Shown one piece after another: positions 34,020-42,773 of a stretch of DNA of 64,000 nt. Both the position numbers and the translations under genes were made by a program. Location: positions 1 through 64,000 of the forward strand of contig JAQXDW010000092.1 in NCBI GenBank assembly GCA_029251165.1, read 5' to 3'. The notes under the pieces were generated by a model. The model saw only the letters and a program-made list of their open reading frames with translations. It ran no database searches and was not told where the DNA came from. The first letter of the stretch is position 1. Each line of letters begins with the position of its first letter. Origin of the DNA: Myxococcota bacterium. GTDB taxonomy: Bacteria > Myxococcota_A > UBA796.

Positions 34020-34814
34020 TCAAGCGGGGATGTGAATCCGCCCCTCCATGTACAGGGCGCATTGTCCGGTGATGAGGACACGGTCTCCGATCACTTCACA
34101 CCGAACCACACCGCCTCGCGTGGAGATCTGGTGGCCGGTCACCGTGGATCTTCCGAGTCGCCCAGACCAGTAGGGGGCCAGCGAGCAATGGGCTGAGCCG
34201 GTGACCGGATCTTCGGGCACGCCTGAGGCCGGCGCGAAGAAGCGCGAGACAAAGTCGTGCTGGCCCCCGAGAGCTGTCGCGATGACGTTGGCCCCCAGCG
34301 CAGTGCCGATTGTGACGGTGTCTGGTGCGAGGGACGAGACGGCTTTAGGGCTGTCCATCAGCGCCATGAAGTATCGAGCCCCGTGCACGCTCCGGATCCT
34401 GAAGAACTCCGAGGGGCTTCCACCGAGGGCAGCTCGGAGCCCGTCGGGGGGCTCTGCAGGAGTCGGTGGAATTGCTGGGAAGTCCATGGTCAGGGCATCC
34501 CCAGAGCGGGTCACGGTCAGGGTGCCCGAGCGGGTAAAGAACGCGATCGATCCCGGCTCCTTGAGCAGCACTGAGGCCGCAGCAAGCGTGGCGTGTCCGC
34601 AGAGATCGACCTCCAGCGTCGGTGTGAACCACCGGAGGCGATGGCCACCAGCCTCCGGGACGGTGAACGCGGTCTCCGAGAGGTTGTTCTCGGCAGCGAT
34701 GGCCTGGAGGGTGGCGTCGGGGAGCCAGGAGGGCAGGGGACAGACTGCAGCCGGGTTGCCGGTGAACGCTCGGTCCGTGAAGGCATCGATCTGGAAGATT
34801 GGCAGGGTGCGCAT
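34020..34814 (-). CDS. PhzF family isomerase/epimerase-like protein
   Basis: 264 residues from the ATG at 34814. PhzF landmarks are FQIDAFTDRAFTGNPAAVCPL at the N-terminus, ENNLSETAF (with the catalytic Glu in the NLSETAF motif), RWFTPTLEVDLCGHATLAAA, and in the second half RFFAPASGVPEDPVTGSAHC. The two halves form the diaminopimelate-epimerase-like fold. PhzF catalyses an isomerisation in phenazine synthesis, but most family members have other, unknown substrates, and no phenazine genes are nearby, so a general isomerase is the safe call. Confidence 0.9.
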   Translation of the reverse strand: MRTLPIFQIDAFTDRAFTGNPAAVCPLPSWLPDATLQAIAAENNLSETAFTVPEAGGHRLRWFTPTLEVDLCGHATLAAASVLLKEPGSIAFFTRSGTLTVTRSGDALTMDFPAIPPTPAEPPDGLRAALGGSPSEFFRIRSVHGARYFMALMDSPKAVSSLAPDTVTIGTALGANVIATALGGQHDFVSRFFAPASGVPEDPVTGSAHCSLAPYWSGRLGRSTVTGHQISTRGGVVRCEVIGDRVLITGQCALYMEGRIHIPA

Positions 34815-34922
34815 GCTGAAGCGGTAGCACATCCGCGCGCCAGCGATTCAGAACTTCTGGCTCGCGATGTCGTGCGGCATGGCTCGCCATCCAGTGGCGC
34901 TGATGGTCATGTCGGTGAGTGC

Positions 34923-35456
34923 TCAGGCGCCGGGAATTATCAGCTTTGCAATCATCACGCTCAGCTGTCCGCGCGCACGATCCGCAGCCGGACCTTCTCC
35001 CTGTGCCTTCCGAGTCAGGGCTCGGAGCTGCTGTCGATCTGCGGTGGGGTTGTGGATGAGGAAGCGATGGATGGCTTCATCTCCGCCCTTGAGCAGACGC
35101 TTTACCTTTCGCTTGATCGCCGGCATTGCCTCTGCGGGAGTGTCCAGGCGCGTGAATGTCGTCTCCAGCTTCTCGCGGTCGACCGCACGGAGGAGCTTCT
35201 GGACCCGCAAGAGGTGACGACGGCGGGAGGGCTTTGGCCCCTGTCGAGCGAGGATCGCGATCTCCGAGAGGAGCTCTGGGTCGAGCCGCAGTCGCTCCCG
35301 GTCAGCAGGATCAAGCGCGACAAGACGCCAGGCGAGCGCCTTGAGGGCTTGCTTCTCCGCGCGCTCGTAGTGGCTGTCGCGACGATCAGCTGGCTCGCGA
35401 GCCTCTGCGTTCTGGTCCTCACGGACCCAGGTGAAGTTGTTCTTTGATTTCGCCAT
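34923..35456 (-). CDS. darP: Ribosome-associated protein DarP/YjgA (DUF615)
   Basis: 177 residues. The sequence fits DUF615: SHYERAEKQALKALAWRLVAL, followed by LDPELLSEIAILARQGPKPSRRRHLLRVQKLLRAVD and the helical LTRKAQGEGPAADRARGQL end. YjgA/DarP associates with late 50S precursors. The ATG at 35456 has GGAGG only 1 nt away, which is too close; a GTG 9 nt upstream (VGGMAKS) could be the start. It is divergent from the small charged protein at 35719. Confidence 0.85.
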   Translation of the reverse strand: MAKSKNNFTWVREDQNAEAREPADRRDSHYERAEKQALKALAWRLVALDPADRERLRLDPELLSEIAILARQGPKPSRRRHLLRVQKLLRAVDREKLETTFTRLDTPAEAMPAIKRKVKRLLKGGDEAIHRFLIHNPTADRQQLRALTRKAQGEGPAADRARGQLSVMIAKLIIPGA

Positions 35457-35538
35457 TCCTCCCACGTAACCGCTCCATCCTTTCTGGCTTCTCTGAGGCT
35501 TCCGTCGTTCTTTCTCGTCGGGTTCGTGCTGCTCATCT

Positions 35539-35622
35539 GAGCATGCTCGCTGGAACTGGTCGGGAAATAATCTCCTCAATGACTCATTTCGCAATACGTG
35601 CAGTGGGCACGTGAGCATGCTC
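35539..35622. promoter_or_regulatory. Two GAGCATGCTC palindromes in divergent intergenic region
   Basis: GAGCATGCTC occurs at 35539-35548 and again at 35613-35622, the second inside the 14-bp palindrome GTGAGCATGCTCAC (35611-35624). The centres are 74 bp apart, close to seven helical turns, between darP and the gene at 35719. This looks like a pair of operator sites for a dimeric regulator. Confidence 0.45.
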
Positions 35623-35718
35623 ACATCATCTAAGCGAAGTCGTCCCCATAGAAAACGGGGCCTCCGCGTCAGCCCGACACCTTCTGTCCGGGCACCAACC
35701 GTCACCCAGGAAGCCAGT

Positions 35719-35979
35719 ATGGCCAAGTCCCGTCCCAGTGTTCAGAAGCGTCGTAAAGAAGCCGCTAAGCTTGAGCGCGCCCAGGTAAAAGCGGCCCGAA
35801 AAGCTGCTCGTGAGGCTGCCCGTGAGCGGGGAGAGGTTGAGGGCTTGAACCTTGATGGACTGGGCCTTGAGGGGCTGGGTTTTGATGGACGCGCAATCGA
35901 TGAGGATGAGGACGCATCCGCGCCCACTCCTGAGCCGGCACCGGCACCGGCACCGGATTCGGCGCCCGAGAGCACCTGA
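35719..35979 (+). CDS. Small charged protein, basic head and acidic Pro-rich tail
   Basis: 86 residues from the ATG at 35719 (AGGAAG upstream). The first half is Lys/Arg/Ala-rich and helical (QKRRKEAAKLERAQVKAARK), the middle holds repeated GLxLDGLGLEGLGFDG-like units, and the end is acidic then Pro/Ala-rich (PEPAPAPAPDSAPEST). The basic helix may bind nucleic acid or the ribosome. No family is recognised. A hairpin terminator follows 92 nt past the stop. Confidence 0.6.
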   Translation: MAKSRPSVQKRRKEAAKLERAQVKAARKAAREAARERGEVEGLNLDGLGLEGLGFDGRAIDEDEDASAPTPEPAPAPAPDSAPEST

Positions 35980-36070
35980 GCCACTCCCCCGAAGGCTGGC
36001 CCGGCTTGGGTGATGTCCTTCGAATGTGCCGCAGGTGAGCCTCTTGTAAAGGTGCCTGCTAACAGATCAG

Positions 36071-36094
36071 CACATCAGTCTCAGGACTGATGTG
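36071..36094 (+). terminator. Candidate terminator after the small charged protein
   Basis: Perfect 10-bp stem (CACATCAGTC and complement) with a 4-nt loop, followed by TTGCGTCTGCTTTT. Confidence 0.5.
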
Positions 36095-36263
36095 TTGCGT
36101 CTGCTTTTGTGTGGTGCCCAGAACCGCTGATCCCTACATCATCGATGCATGACGTCGCGACTGTGGGGGGCATTCCTATCGGCTCACGGTCACCTGGAGA
36201 GATGCGCGGGCGCCGGACGGGCCTGTGGTCCCGACAGCGTGGCCTGTGGTGTGCGTGCGGGCC

Positions 36264-37226
36264 TCATGCCGGGGGAATGCGACTCACGCGCTGCGCGATC
36301 CGCTCCAGCACTCGGGCCATCAGGGAGAGCGCCTGCTCTTCAGCGTTCGCACGACAGACGGCTTCATCAAAAGACACCCGCTGGTGCTCGGGGAGCACGT
36401 CCCAGATGCTGCGTTCGCTGGGAAGCAGATCGTGGACGAGTCCGTGGACGAGCTGCTTGGCGACCATATAGTCCGCGCCGCTGATCAGCTTGAGCCAGTA
36501 GCTGCTGAGCCGTGGGGTGATGATGGGGAGGGCGATGGTCCGGGGCTGTAGTCCGCGAAGGCGCGCCGTGCGGACGAGGATCTCCTCGGCTGAGAGGATC
36601 TCTGGACCCGGCAGATCGAACAACGCCGACTCAGGCAGCGGAAGCTCCAGCGCAGCCTGGAGCGCAGCGACGACGTCGTCGATGGCGACGGGCTGAGAGC
36701 GACTCTGGAGCCACCGGGGCAGCAGCATGAAGGGGAGGCGGACGGCAAGATCACGGCAGATCTTCCAGCTCTCGCTGCCCTCCCCGATGATCATCCCAGC
36801 TCGAAGCTCGATGGTCGGAACGGCACCCGCTCGAAGGATTTCACCAGTGTCGAGCCGACTCTGGAGGTGCGGTGAGGGCTTCCCCTGCGGTGCCACTCCG
36901 CCGAGGTAGATGATGCGCTCCAGTCCCGCGTCGGCGGCAGCGCTCGCGAAGCGATGCGCGGCCTCTCGCTCTCGCTGTGCGTATCCCGGACCGTCTGCCA
37001 TCAGATGAACCAGGTAGACCGCCGCACGGGTGCCGGCCATCGCCGCCCGAATCCGCGCATCGTCTTCCAGGTCAAAGGAGACCCAGGTCGCCTCGGGCTG
37101 CCGCTGTCGTGCTCGGTCTGGGCGACGAGAGCCACACCGGACCGGTACCTCACGCGCCATCAGCGCTGAGAGCAGCCGCTGGCCGACAAAGCCGGTCGCG
37201 CCCGTGATCAGGATCGGGCGATTCAT
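36264..37226 (-). CDS. Atypical SDR, NAD(P)H-binding (NmrA/YbjT-like)
   Basis: 320 residues from the ATG at 37226 with GGAGGAG upstream. The cofactor loop is ITGATGFVGQRLL; SFDLEDD marks the adenine-binding side; AAVYLVHLMADGP and IIYLGGV are the characteristic strands of YbjT-like atypical SDRs. The C-terminal about 120 residues vary. Family members bind NAD(P) but often lack oxidoreductase activity; the catalytic YxxxK is not evident here. The role is probably redox sensing or nucleoside-sugar/quinone related, undetermined from context. Confidence 0.82.
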   Translation of the reverse strand: MNRPILITGATGFVGQRLLSALMAREVPVRCGSRRPDRARQRQPEATWVSFDLEDDARIRAAMAGTRAAVYLVHLMADGPGYAQREREAAHRFASAAADAGLERIIYLGGVAPQGKPSPHLQSRLDTGEILRAGAVPTIELRAGMIIGEGSESWKICRDLAVRLPFMLLPRWLQSRSQPVAIDDVVAALQAALELPLPESALFDLPGPEILSAEEILVRTARLRGLQPRTIALPIITPRLSSYWLKLISGADYMVAKQLVHGLVHDLLPSERSIWDVLPEHQRVSFDEAVCRANAEEQALSLMARVLERIAQRVSRIPPA

Positions 37227-37435
37227 GCGCACTCCTCCAGCTGCTCGATGTGGTGACGGGTCCTGTCCTGAGCCTGACACCACCATGCTGCATTGAGGCC
37301 TGACCAGCACCAGCCTGTCAACCCATCAGATGCGAGATCTGAGGGTGGAGTCTTGTCCTGATGGCTGGCCCTGACCACACCTTCTTCTACCTGCATCTCG
37401 ACGGATGACACTCCGAATCGCGGTTAGAGACCAAT

Positions 37436-38239
37436 ATGTTGCTCTTGCTCCTTTCCTGTGCTCGCCACCCTGCTCCCGATCAGCGACACCACATCGGAGG
37501 CATCCGGCCCGCAGACCTCATCGTGCCGTCGGGGTGGAAAGGCGAGCCCCTGCCGGCGGTCTTTCTCCTTCACGGCCTCAGCAGCAGCGCCCGCAACCAG
37601 GACCGCTACATGCGCTTCTCACGGCTCGTCGACGAGCTCGACTTCCTGCTGGTGCTGCCGGACGGGATGGAGCGAAGCCAAGACGGCTTGGCCGCCTGGA
37701 ACGCCACGGATGCCTGCTGCAGCCCGGATGGTGTCGATGACGTTGCATACCTGAGCGGGCTGATGGATGAGCTGGAGGGCATGGGGGCCACCGGCTTCTA
37801 CTTCACCGGCCACAGCAACGGCGGGTTCATGAGCTATCGCATGGCCTGTGAGCGACCTGAGCGGATCGCGGCCATCGCGAGTCTCGCGGGGGCGACGTGG
37901 CTGGAAGCACCGGACTGTGCCGCTGACGCACCAGTGGACATTCTCCAGATTCATGGCTCAGACGATGCCACCGTTCCCTACGCGGGCCGACCGGGAAAGT
38001 ACCCAGGTGCGCGCGAGACGGCTGCGCGCTGGGCGGCTCGGGCGGGGTGCGCTCCGCCGGTTGCGGCCGCAGAGCTCTCCCTGGTTCTGCGCCCGGGCGC
38101 CGAGACTCTCCGCGAGGTCTGGCAGTGCAGCCCGCCGCATCGGGTCGAGCTGTGGACCATCGAGGGAGCGGGGCACATCCCGCTCGTCAGCGGTGACTAT
38201 GCCCGCGAAGTGGTCGGGTGGCTGCTCGCGGAGCATTGA
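37436..38239 (+). CDS. LpqC-type alpha/beta-hydrolase lipoprotein (esterase)
   Basis: 267 residues with a minimal lipoprotein signal (MLLLLLSC). The alpha/beta-hydrolase core shows LLHGLSSSARNQ for the oxyanion region, nucleophile GHSNGG (Ser about 127), HGSDDATVPYAG for the acid and GAGHIP for the His. It belongs to the polyhydroxybutyrate depolymerase/feruloyl-esterase-like (LpqC) family. The next gene, 174 nt downstream and in the same direction, encodes a GH43 arabinanase-like lipoprotein, so an acyl-esterase acting on decorated arabinan is as plausible as PHB degradation. Confidence 0.85.
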   Translation: MLLLLLSCARHPAPDQRHHIGGIRPADLIVPSGWKGEPLPAVFLLHGLSSSARNQDRYMRFSRLVDELDFLLVLPDGMERSQDGLAAWNATDACCSPDGVDDVAYLSGLMDELEGMGATGFYFTGHSNGGFMSYRMACERPERIAAIASLAGATWLEAPDCAADAPVDILQIHGSDDATVPYAGRPGKYPGARETAARWAARAGCAPPVAAAELSLVLRPGAETLREVWQCSPPHRVELWTIEGAGHIPLVSGDYAREVVGWLLAEH

Positions 38240-38413
38240 CAGCCACCTGGGGTGACCGACAGGAGCGCGGAGCGTACGCGTCTTGCGGTATTGCTTTTTA
38301 GATGAAAGCTTTTCACGTTGTCTTTGAGGGGAAGACGTCCCGGGCTCGCTCGAAACCTGCCCCAAGACAAGAGGCTGCTGCGTTTCAGCCTCACCCCCCA
38401 TCGGAGAACTACC

Positions 38414-39400
38414 ATGTCCATCTTCGCGCTCATCCTCGGCTGCACCTCGCCGCCCATGGAGCTGATCCATGATCCCAGTCAGCTGGTGCTTCGTGAAGAC
38501 GGCGCGCTGACCCTGGCAAGCAGCGGAACGGATGGGGTCGGGCTGCAGCTCTGGCTGGTCGATCCCGAGACCGGTGAGTTCGCCTGGAGTGCGGACCTCT
38601 TTGTCGACGAGAAGCCCGACTGGGCGTCTGAGGTGCAGGTCTGGAATCCGACCGGTGAGTTCGATGCGCCCGCGATGCCTGAGGAGGGGGTGCTGTACTA
38701 CACCGTGTTTGATGAGGGCGAGGATGGCGTCGAGGACGTCATCGGTCGGGTGCACTGGGACGGCGATGCGTGGGTGGATGACGGCGTGATCGTGCGCTCG
38801 CAGGGTGAAGGTGATCACCCTCGGGCGATGGATCCGTCGGTGTTTGTCGATCTGGAGGCGCAGCCATGGATGGTGTTCGGCTCTCATGCTGGCGGTGTCT
38901 TTGTCGCTGCGCTGGACGCTGACACCGGCAGGCTGGCCACGCGGCCCGATGAGCCCTGGTGTGACGACGAGGACGACGCGCGCTTCACCCACGTCGCCTC
39001 ATCGGGAGAAGGTGCCGAGGAGAACACCATCGAGGCGCCCTACATCTTTCCGCACGATGGCTGGTACTACCTGTTTGTCAACTGGGGTGCTTGCTGCCGT
39101 GGTGTGGACAGCACCTACGAGATCCGCATGGGCCGCTCAGAGAGTCCGGACGGGCCGTTCCGTGATGCCGACGGTGTGGATCTGGTAGACGGCGGCGGGA
39201 CCATGTTTCTCGGATCTCAGGGGAACCAGATTGGCCCGGGCCATGCTGGAGTCGTGGCCCTGGAGGACGCGGGCTCGGAGTCCTTCCTGCTCAGCTATCA
39301 CTACTACGATGCCGATGATAACGGCATCGCCAAGCTCGGCCTGCGAGACGTGACCTGGGCGAGCGGCTGGCCGGTGGCGGGAGCGGTGATCGGCGAGTGA
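38414..39400 (+). CDS. GH43 arabinanase-like lipoprotein
   Basis: 328 residues, ATG at 38414 with GGAGA upstream and lipobox LILGC. Family GH43 five-bladed propeller markers: HDPSQLV near the N-terminus (catalytic base Asp), MDPSVFVDLEAQPWMVFGS, and EAPYIFPHDGWYYLFVNWG followed by CCRGVDSTYEIRMGRSES with Glu as general acid. That last combination is specific to endo-1,5-alpha-L-arabinanases and close relatives. GPGHAGV also fits the family. The enzyme is probably at the cell surface or in the periplasm, trimming arabinan side chains. Confidence 0.85.
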   Translation: MSIFALILGCTSPPMELIHDPSQLVLREDGALTLASSGTDGVGLQLWLVDPETGEFAWSADLFVDEKPDWASEVQVWNPTGEFDAPAMPEEGVLYYTVFDEGEDGVEDVIGRVHWDGDAWVDDGVIVRSQGEGDHPRAMDPSVFVDLEAQPWMVFGSHAGGVFVAALDADTGRLATRPDEPWCDDEDDARFTHVASSGEGAEENTIEAPYIFPHDGWYYLFVNWGACCRGVDSTYEIRMGRSESPDGPFRDADGVDLVDGGGTMFLGSQGNQIGPGHAGVVALEDAGSESFLLSYHYYDADDNGIAKLGLRDVTWASGWPVAGAVIGE

Positions 39401-39413
39401 GCGCGCGGTGCGC

Positions 39414-40997
39414 TCAGTATGCGTACTCATCTGCCCCGTCGGTGTCGGCTCCGTTGTCTTTCATCGTGCAGTCGATGCAGCTCAGCGTGCCGAGGTAGTT
39501 GAAGAGCGCGCCGCCGTAGCCGCTGCCGTCGATTGGTCGGGTGCCGCAGCCATACACTGTGCTGCCCTGAGCGCCGCCTTGTGCCTGGTTGCCAGTGAAG
39601 GTGCATCCCGTGAGCTCGACGGTGCCCTCAGCGTTGAAGACTGCCCCGCCGAGTCCACCGCCGCCGCCGCCGCCGGCTGCCGCAGAGCAGCCTTCCTGGC
39701 CGCCGTCGCCAGCACCGAAGCCGGCGAGGCCACCCGCGCCGCCGGTTCCTCCGCTTGTCTTGGCGCCGCCGCCGCCGCCGCCGCCGCCGAAGCCACCGTC
39801 TCCACCGCTGCCGTAGCTGCTGGATGCGCCGGCACCGCCGGCACCGCCGCTGCCGAAGCCGCCATCGTTGCCGTCACCGCTGGTCCCCAGTCCTCCCGCG
39901 ACGCCGCCGCCCGTGCCGCCATCACCTGAGTAGGAGCCGCCGTTGTTCTGACCAGCGCCGCCGGCTCCACCGACGGCGGTGTTGCCCTCGAAGGCGCACC
40001 CGTCGATCCCGGCTGCGACGTACAGGACGCCATCGGCAGCGTTGTAGATGGCGCCACCAAGTCCGCTGCCGCCGCCGCCGCCGCCGCCAGAGGCTGCACC
40101 CATCTCACCGCTTGAGCCGGTGGAGGTGTTCTCGGAGAAGGTGACCCCATACAGGGACGTCTCGCCGAGGTTCCACAGCCCACCGCCGAAGGCTCCGTCG
40201 CGCCCGCCCCCGCTGAGCCGGACGTCATACAGCTGAAGCGATGCGCCGCCGTGAACCTGGAGCAGTCGAGAGCCGCCGTCGCCGACGATGACTGTGTTGT
40301 CGATGCCACAGCCGAGGATCTCGACATCCCCCAGCACGTCCAGATCACCGCTCTGGTTGTCCTCGTCCTGGATGCTCTCCGAGACCAGTGAATGCGTAGA
40401 CTTCATACTCTCAAACACGATCGTGTTCACCCCGGAGGTGAACGTGCAGGAGTCAACGGATGCCGCTGTGTTGGCGGCAGAGATGGCCTCTCTCAGGCTG
40501 CACAGACCGTCTGCGGCGAGATCCGCGGTGTCGGTGTCGACCACGATCGCCCCGGCGATGCCCTGCAGGCTAACCACAGCCTCCGAGGTGCCATCGGTGG
40601 TGTAGGCAAAGCTGTCGTCCCCGACCGTGGTGGGAACGTAGACAAACGAGCCATCTGAATTCAAGGTCAGCACGCCGTTGACGGGATCGCTGACGATGGC
40701 TGCAGCGAGGGGATCGCTGTCCGCTGCGGTGTCGTTCCCCAGGATGCCATCCTCCGCCGACACCGTGAGGGCACACCCTCCACGCAGGGTGTACGCATCG
40801 TCCATCAGCATGTCGGTGTCTGCGTCGGTGTCTGCGTCGGTGTCTGCGTCGGTGTCTGCGTCGGTGTCTGCGTCGGTGTCCGCGTCGGTGTCCGCGTCGG
40901 TGTCTGCGTCGGTGTCTGCGTCCGCCTCAAGCGGCGCAGAGTCCACCGCCTTGTCTGAACATCCGATCACCAACAGCACAGCCCAGGTCCACTTCAT
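39414..40997 (-). CDS. Repeat-tethered lipoprotein with CSLREA and beta-helix regions
   Basis: 527 residues. Lipobox VIGC (Cys 13), then an Asp/Ala/Thr tether of DADT units (about 24-60). Next is a cadherin-like Ig fold (ILGNDTAADSDPL to DSFAYTTDGT), a CSLREA motif (GLCSLREAISAANT), and a right-handed beta-helix region resembling polymorphic outer-membrane proteins. About 170 residues of the helix region (roughly 300-470) are Gly-rich stretches with only occasional structure. CSLREA proteins are exported; surface adhesion is the usual guess. No autotransporter barrel or MYXO-CTERM follows. Confidence 0.75.
   Translation of the reverse strand: MKWTWAVLLVIGCSDKAVDSAPLEADADTDADTDADTDADTDADTDADTDADTDADTDADTDMLMDDAYTLRGGCALTVSAEDGILGNDTAADSDPLAAAIVSDPVNGVLTLNSDGSFVYVPTTVGDDSFAYTTDGTSEAVVSLQGIAGAIVVDTDTADLAADGLCSLREAISAANTAASVDSCTFTSGVNTIVFESMKSTHSLVSESIQDEDNQSGDLDVLGDVEILGCGIDNTVIVGDGGSRLLQVHGGASLQLYDVRLSGGGRDGAFGGGLWNLGETSLYGVTFSENTSTGSSGEMGAASGGGGGGGSGLGGAIYNAADGVLYVAAGIDGCAFEGNTAVGGAGGAGQNNGGSYSGDGGTGGGVAGGLGTSGDGNDGGFGSGGAGGAGASSSYGSGGDGGFGGGGGGGGAKTSGGTGGAGGLAGFGAGDGGQEGCSAAAGGGGGGGLGGAVFNAEGTVELTGCTFTGNQAQGGAQGSTVYGCGTRPIDGSGYGGALFNYLGTLSCIDCTMKDNGADTDGADEYAY
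39651..40090. repeat. Gly-rich GCC/GCCGCC repeats within beta-helix gene
   Basis: Long runs of GCC/CCG-type triplets (for example around 39661-39680, 39769-39790 and 40071-40088) encode polyglycine segments of the surface lipoprotein on the minus strand. Confidence 0.8.
40813..40920. repeat. Nine 12-bp tandem repeats encoding DADT
   Basis: TCGGTGTCTGCG is repeated nine times, with two copies carrying a C in place of T. On the coding strand it encodes the Asp-Ala-Asp-Thr tether. Because the unit is a multiple of 3, copy-number change alters tether length without shifting frame. Confidence 0.92.
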
Positions 40998-41132
40998 TGG
41001 CTGATCCTAAGAGTGTTACGTGTGGGATGATTATGCGGGAAGACTGTGAGAGGTGAGCGCGTTTTCTGGTCTCATCTCTCTCCAGAGATCTGAGCGATGT
41101 CCATTCACACGGACGAGCCGGTGAGATGAAGA

Positions 41133-42500
41133 TCACCGCCGGTCCTGCCGACGACGAAAGACCAGCACTCCCACGAGCAGCGCAGTCCAGGGAAGTTGAG
41201 CCTTAGAGGTGCTGCACGTGCAGCCTGCCTGAGGCTCGTGGGTCGACAGCTGGACGCCGCTGCTGCTGTCGTCGTCGGGTGTGCCGGTGTCGTCGGGTGT
41301 GCCGGTGTCGTCGTCCTCGGCGACGGCTATCCGGAGCTGGACAGTGCGCTGGCTGCTCCGGAGCGCGCCCCACGAGCCGGTCTGGGCGACGGCATCGTGA
41401 TTGAGGTTCACCACGCCAAAGACTACATCGCCGCTTCCTTCCCAGCGGAGGCTTGTGGCAGCCTCCCAGGTCTGGACACCATCACCGACCGCGACAATGC
41501 CCCACTGACCATCATCTGCCTCCACCGTCACCATCAGCGGTGCCTGTACACCAGAGACCGCTGCATAGACCGCACCGGTCGAGTAGGGCATTGTCGATGG
41601 AGTGTGCAGAGCGGGCAGGTCGTCAGCGGTGTACTCGCCGTCGATAGACAGCTCCAGATAGGGAGCCTTCAGGCTCAGCCAGCTTGGAGCCGCGTCGGTC
41701 CCCAGCAGCACCCGCTCAGCCGACAGCGACAGCAGCGCAGCTCGCCAGTCACCGGTCGCAGCGTCATAGCCATCGATGACATCGACGGTGTTGGGGCCCT
41801 CCTGTGCCAGCCCGTCCCACAGCGCGGCACCGCCAGATCCGCTCCCGCTGCCGTGGTGGTGATCGAGGTGGAGTGCCCAGATCGCAGTACCGTACTCATA
41901 GTAGGACCAGAGGTTGTGCTCTTCCCAGAGGAAGTAGCCGTCGCTCAGCATCCCTGCCCAGGGTGCAGACTGGAAGTCGCCGAATGAGTAGCCGGCAGTG
42001 ATGCGGACATCCTCGGGGTAGACCCAGATCTCTGCCGCGCTCGCTACGCCTTCCCAGACGGGGTAGGTCGGCTCGTTGTAGTCCGTGGCGTATTGCAGGA
42101 CGTGGTTGAACTCGTGGGCGACATAGGTCCGCATCTCTTGACGGGAGAGCTGACGATCCAGGGCGACGTAGGCGGCACAGCTCGTCAGGCCGTCAGCGGG
42201 AGCCGGATCATTCCAGGTCGAGCACGAGGCGTAGGCGCCGCCGCCGCCGTAGTCAAAGAGGTAGAGGTCGACGATCGCGTCGCTGTCGGGAACAGGCGCT
42301 TGAAAGCCGCTCTCGTTGACCTGCTGCTCCCAGGAATCGGCTGCATAGGTGAGGATGTCGCTGCAGCGCACGCTGTCTTCTTCACGCTCCCAGTGGCAGC
42401 GCAGCGGCAGCGTCTCATGGTCGATGGAGCCGATGCTGGGGGGGCGGCCAGGGTCGCTCATCCAGGTCAGCAGTGCCATGGCTGGTGTGTGGCAAAGCAT
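41133..42500 (-). CDS. HExxH metalloprotease-like protein with MYXO-CTERM tail
   Basis: 455 residues. AHEFNHVLQYATD carries HEFNH, a zinc-protease HExxH variant; a later Glu (WEGVASAAE) could be the third ligand. Beyond about residue 400 there is a DTGTPDDTGTPDD linker and the tail GCTCSTSKAQLPWTALLVGVLVFRRRQDRR, the three-part MYXO-CTERM pattern. A classical signal peptide is not visible from the ATG at 42500, and an in-frame TGA directly precedes it, so export is unexplained; an internal ATG at 42479 is possible. The substrate is unknown. Confidence 0.7.
   Translation of the reverse strand: MLCHTPAMALLTWMSDPGRPPSIGSIDHETLPLRCHWEREEDSVRCSDILTYAADSWEQQVNESGFQAPVPDSDAIVDLYLFDYGGGGAYASCSTWNDPAPADGLTSCAAYVALDRQLSRQEMRTYVAHEFNHVLQYATDYNEPTYPVWEGVASAAEIWVYPEDVRITAGYSFGDFQSAPWAGMLSDGYFLWEEHNLWSYYEYGTAIWALHLDHHHGSGSGSGGAALWDGLAQEGPNTVDVIDGYDAATGDWRAALLSLSAERVLLGTDAAPSWLSLKAPYLELSIDGEYTADDLPALHTPSTMPYSTGAVYAAVSGVQAPLMVTVEADDGQWGIVAVGDGVQTWEAATSLRWEGSGDVVFGVVNLNHDAVAQTGSWGALRSSQRTVQLRIAVAEDDDTGTPDDTGTPDDDSSSGVQLSTHEPQAGCTCSTSKAQLPWTALLVGVLVFRRRQDRR
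41272..41307. repeat. 18-bp direct repeat in MYXO-CTERM linker
   Basis: Two exact copies of an 18-bp unit encode the DTGTPD linker just before the C-terminal sorting tail of the metalloprotease-like protein. Confidence 0.85.
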
Positions 42501-42773
42501 TCAGAGGCTCCACTGAGTGGTGTTGAACCAACACGACCTTATCCGCAGGGCAGCGAGTGTGTGTTCAGGAGCACGCGGGCATGCCAGCAGCACTCGTAGC
42601 CTTGCGGACGGGGCTCGAGGTCACCCCAGGAGCACGCATCATCTTGACCGCAGTCGACCGCTCAGGGCCCGCTGTCGCTGCAGCATGGCCTGGGATTGTG
42701 CGATCAGATCGCTCGGCGACAGCGCACCCCGCGAGGCTGTCGTTGAGTCGGATGGTGGAGACATGACGCGTCC

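Noticed and set aside
40813-40920. Regular repeat array considered as CRISPR
   Set aside because: Direct 12-bp repeats without spacers, in frame and encoding a protein tether.
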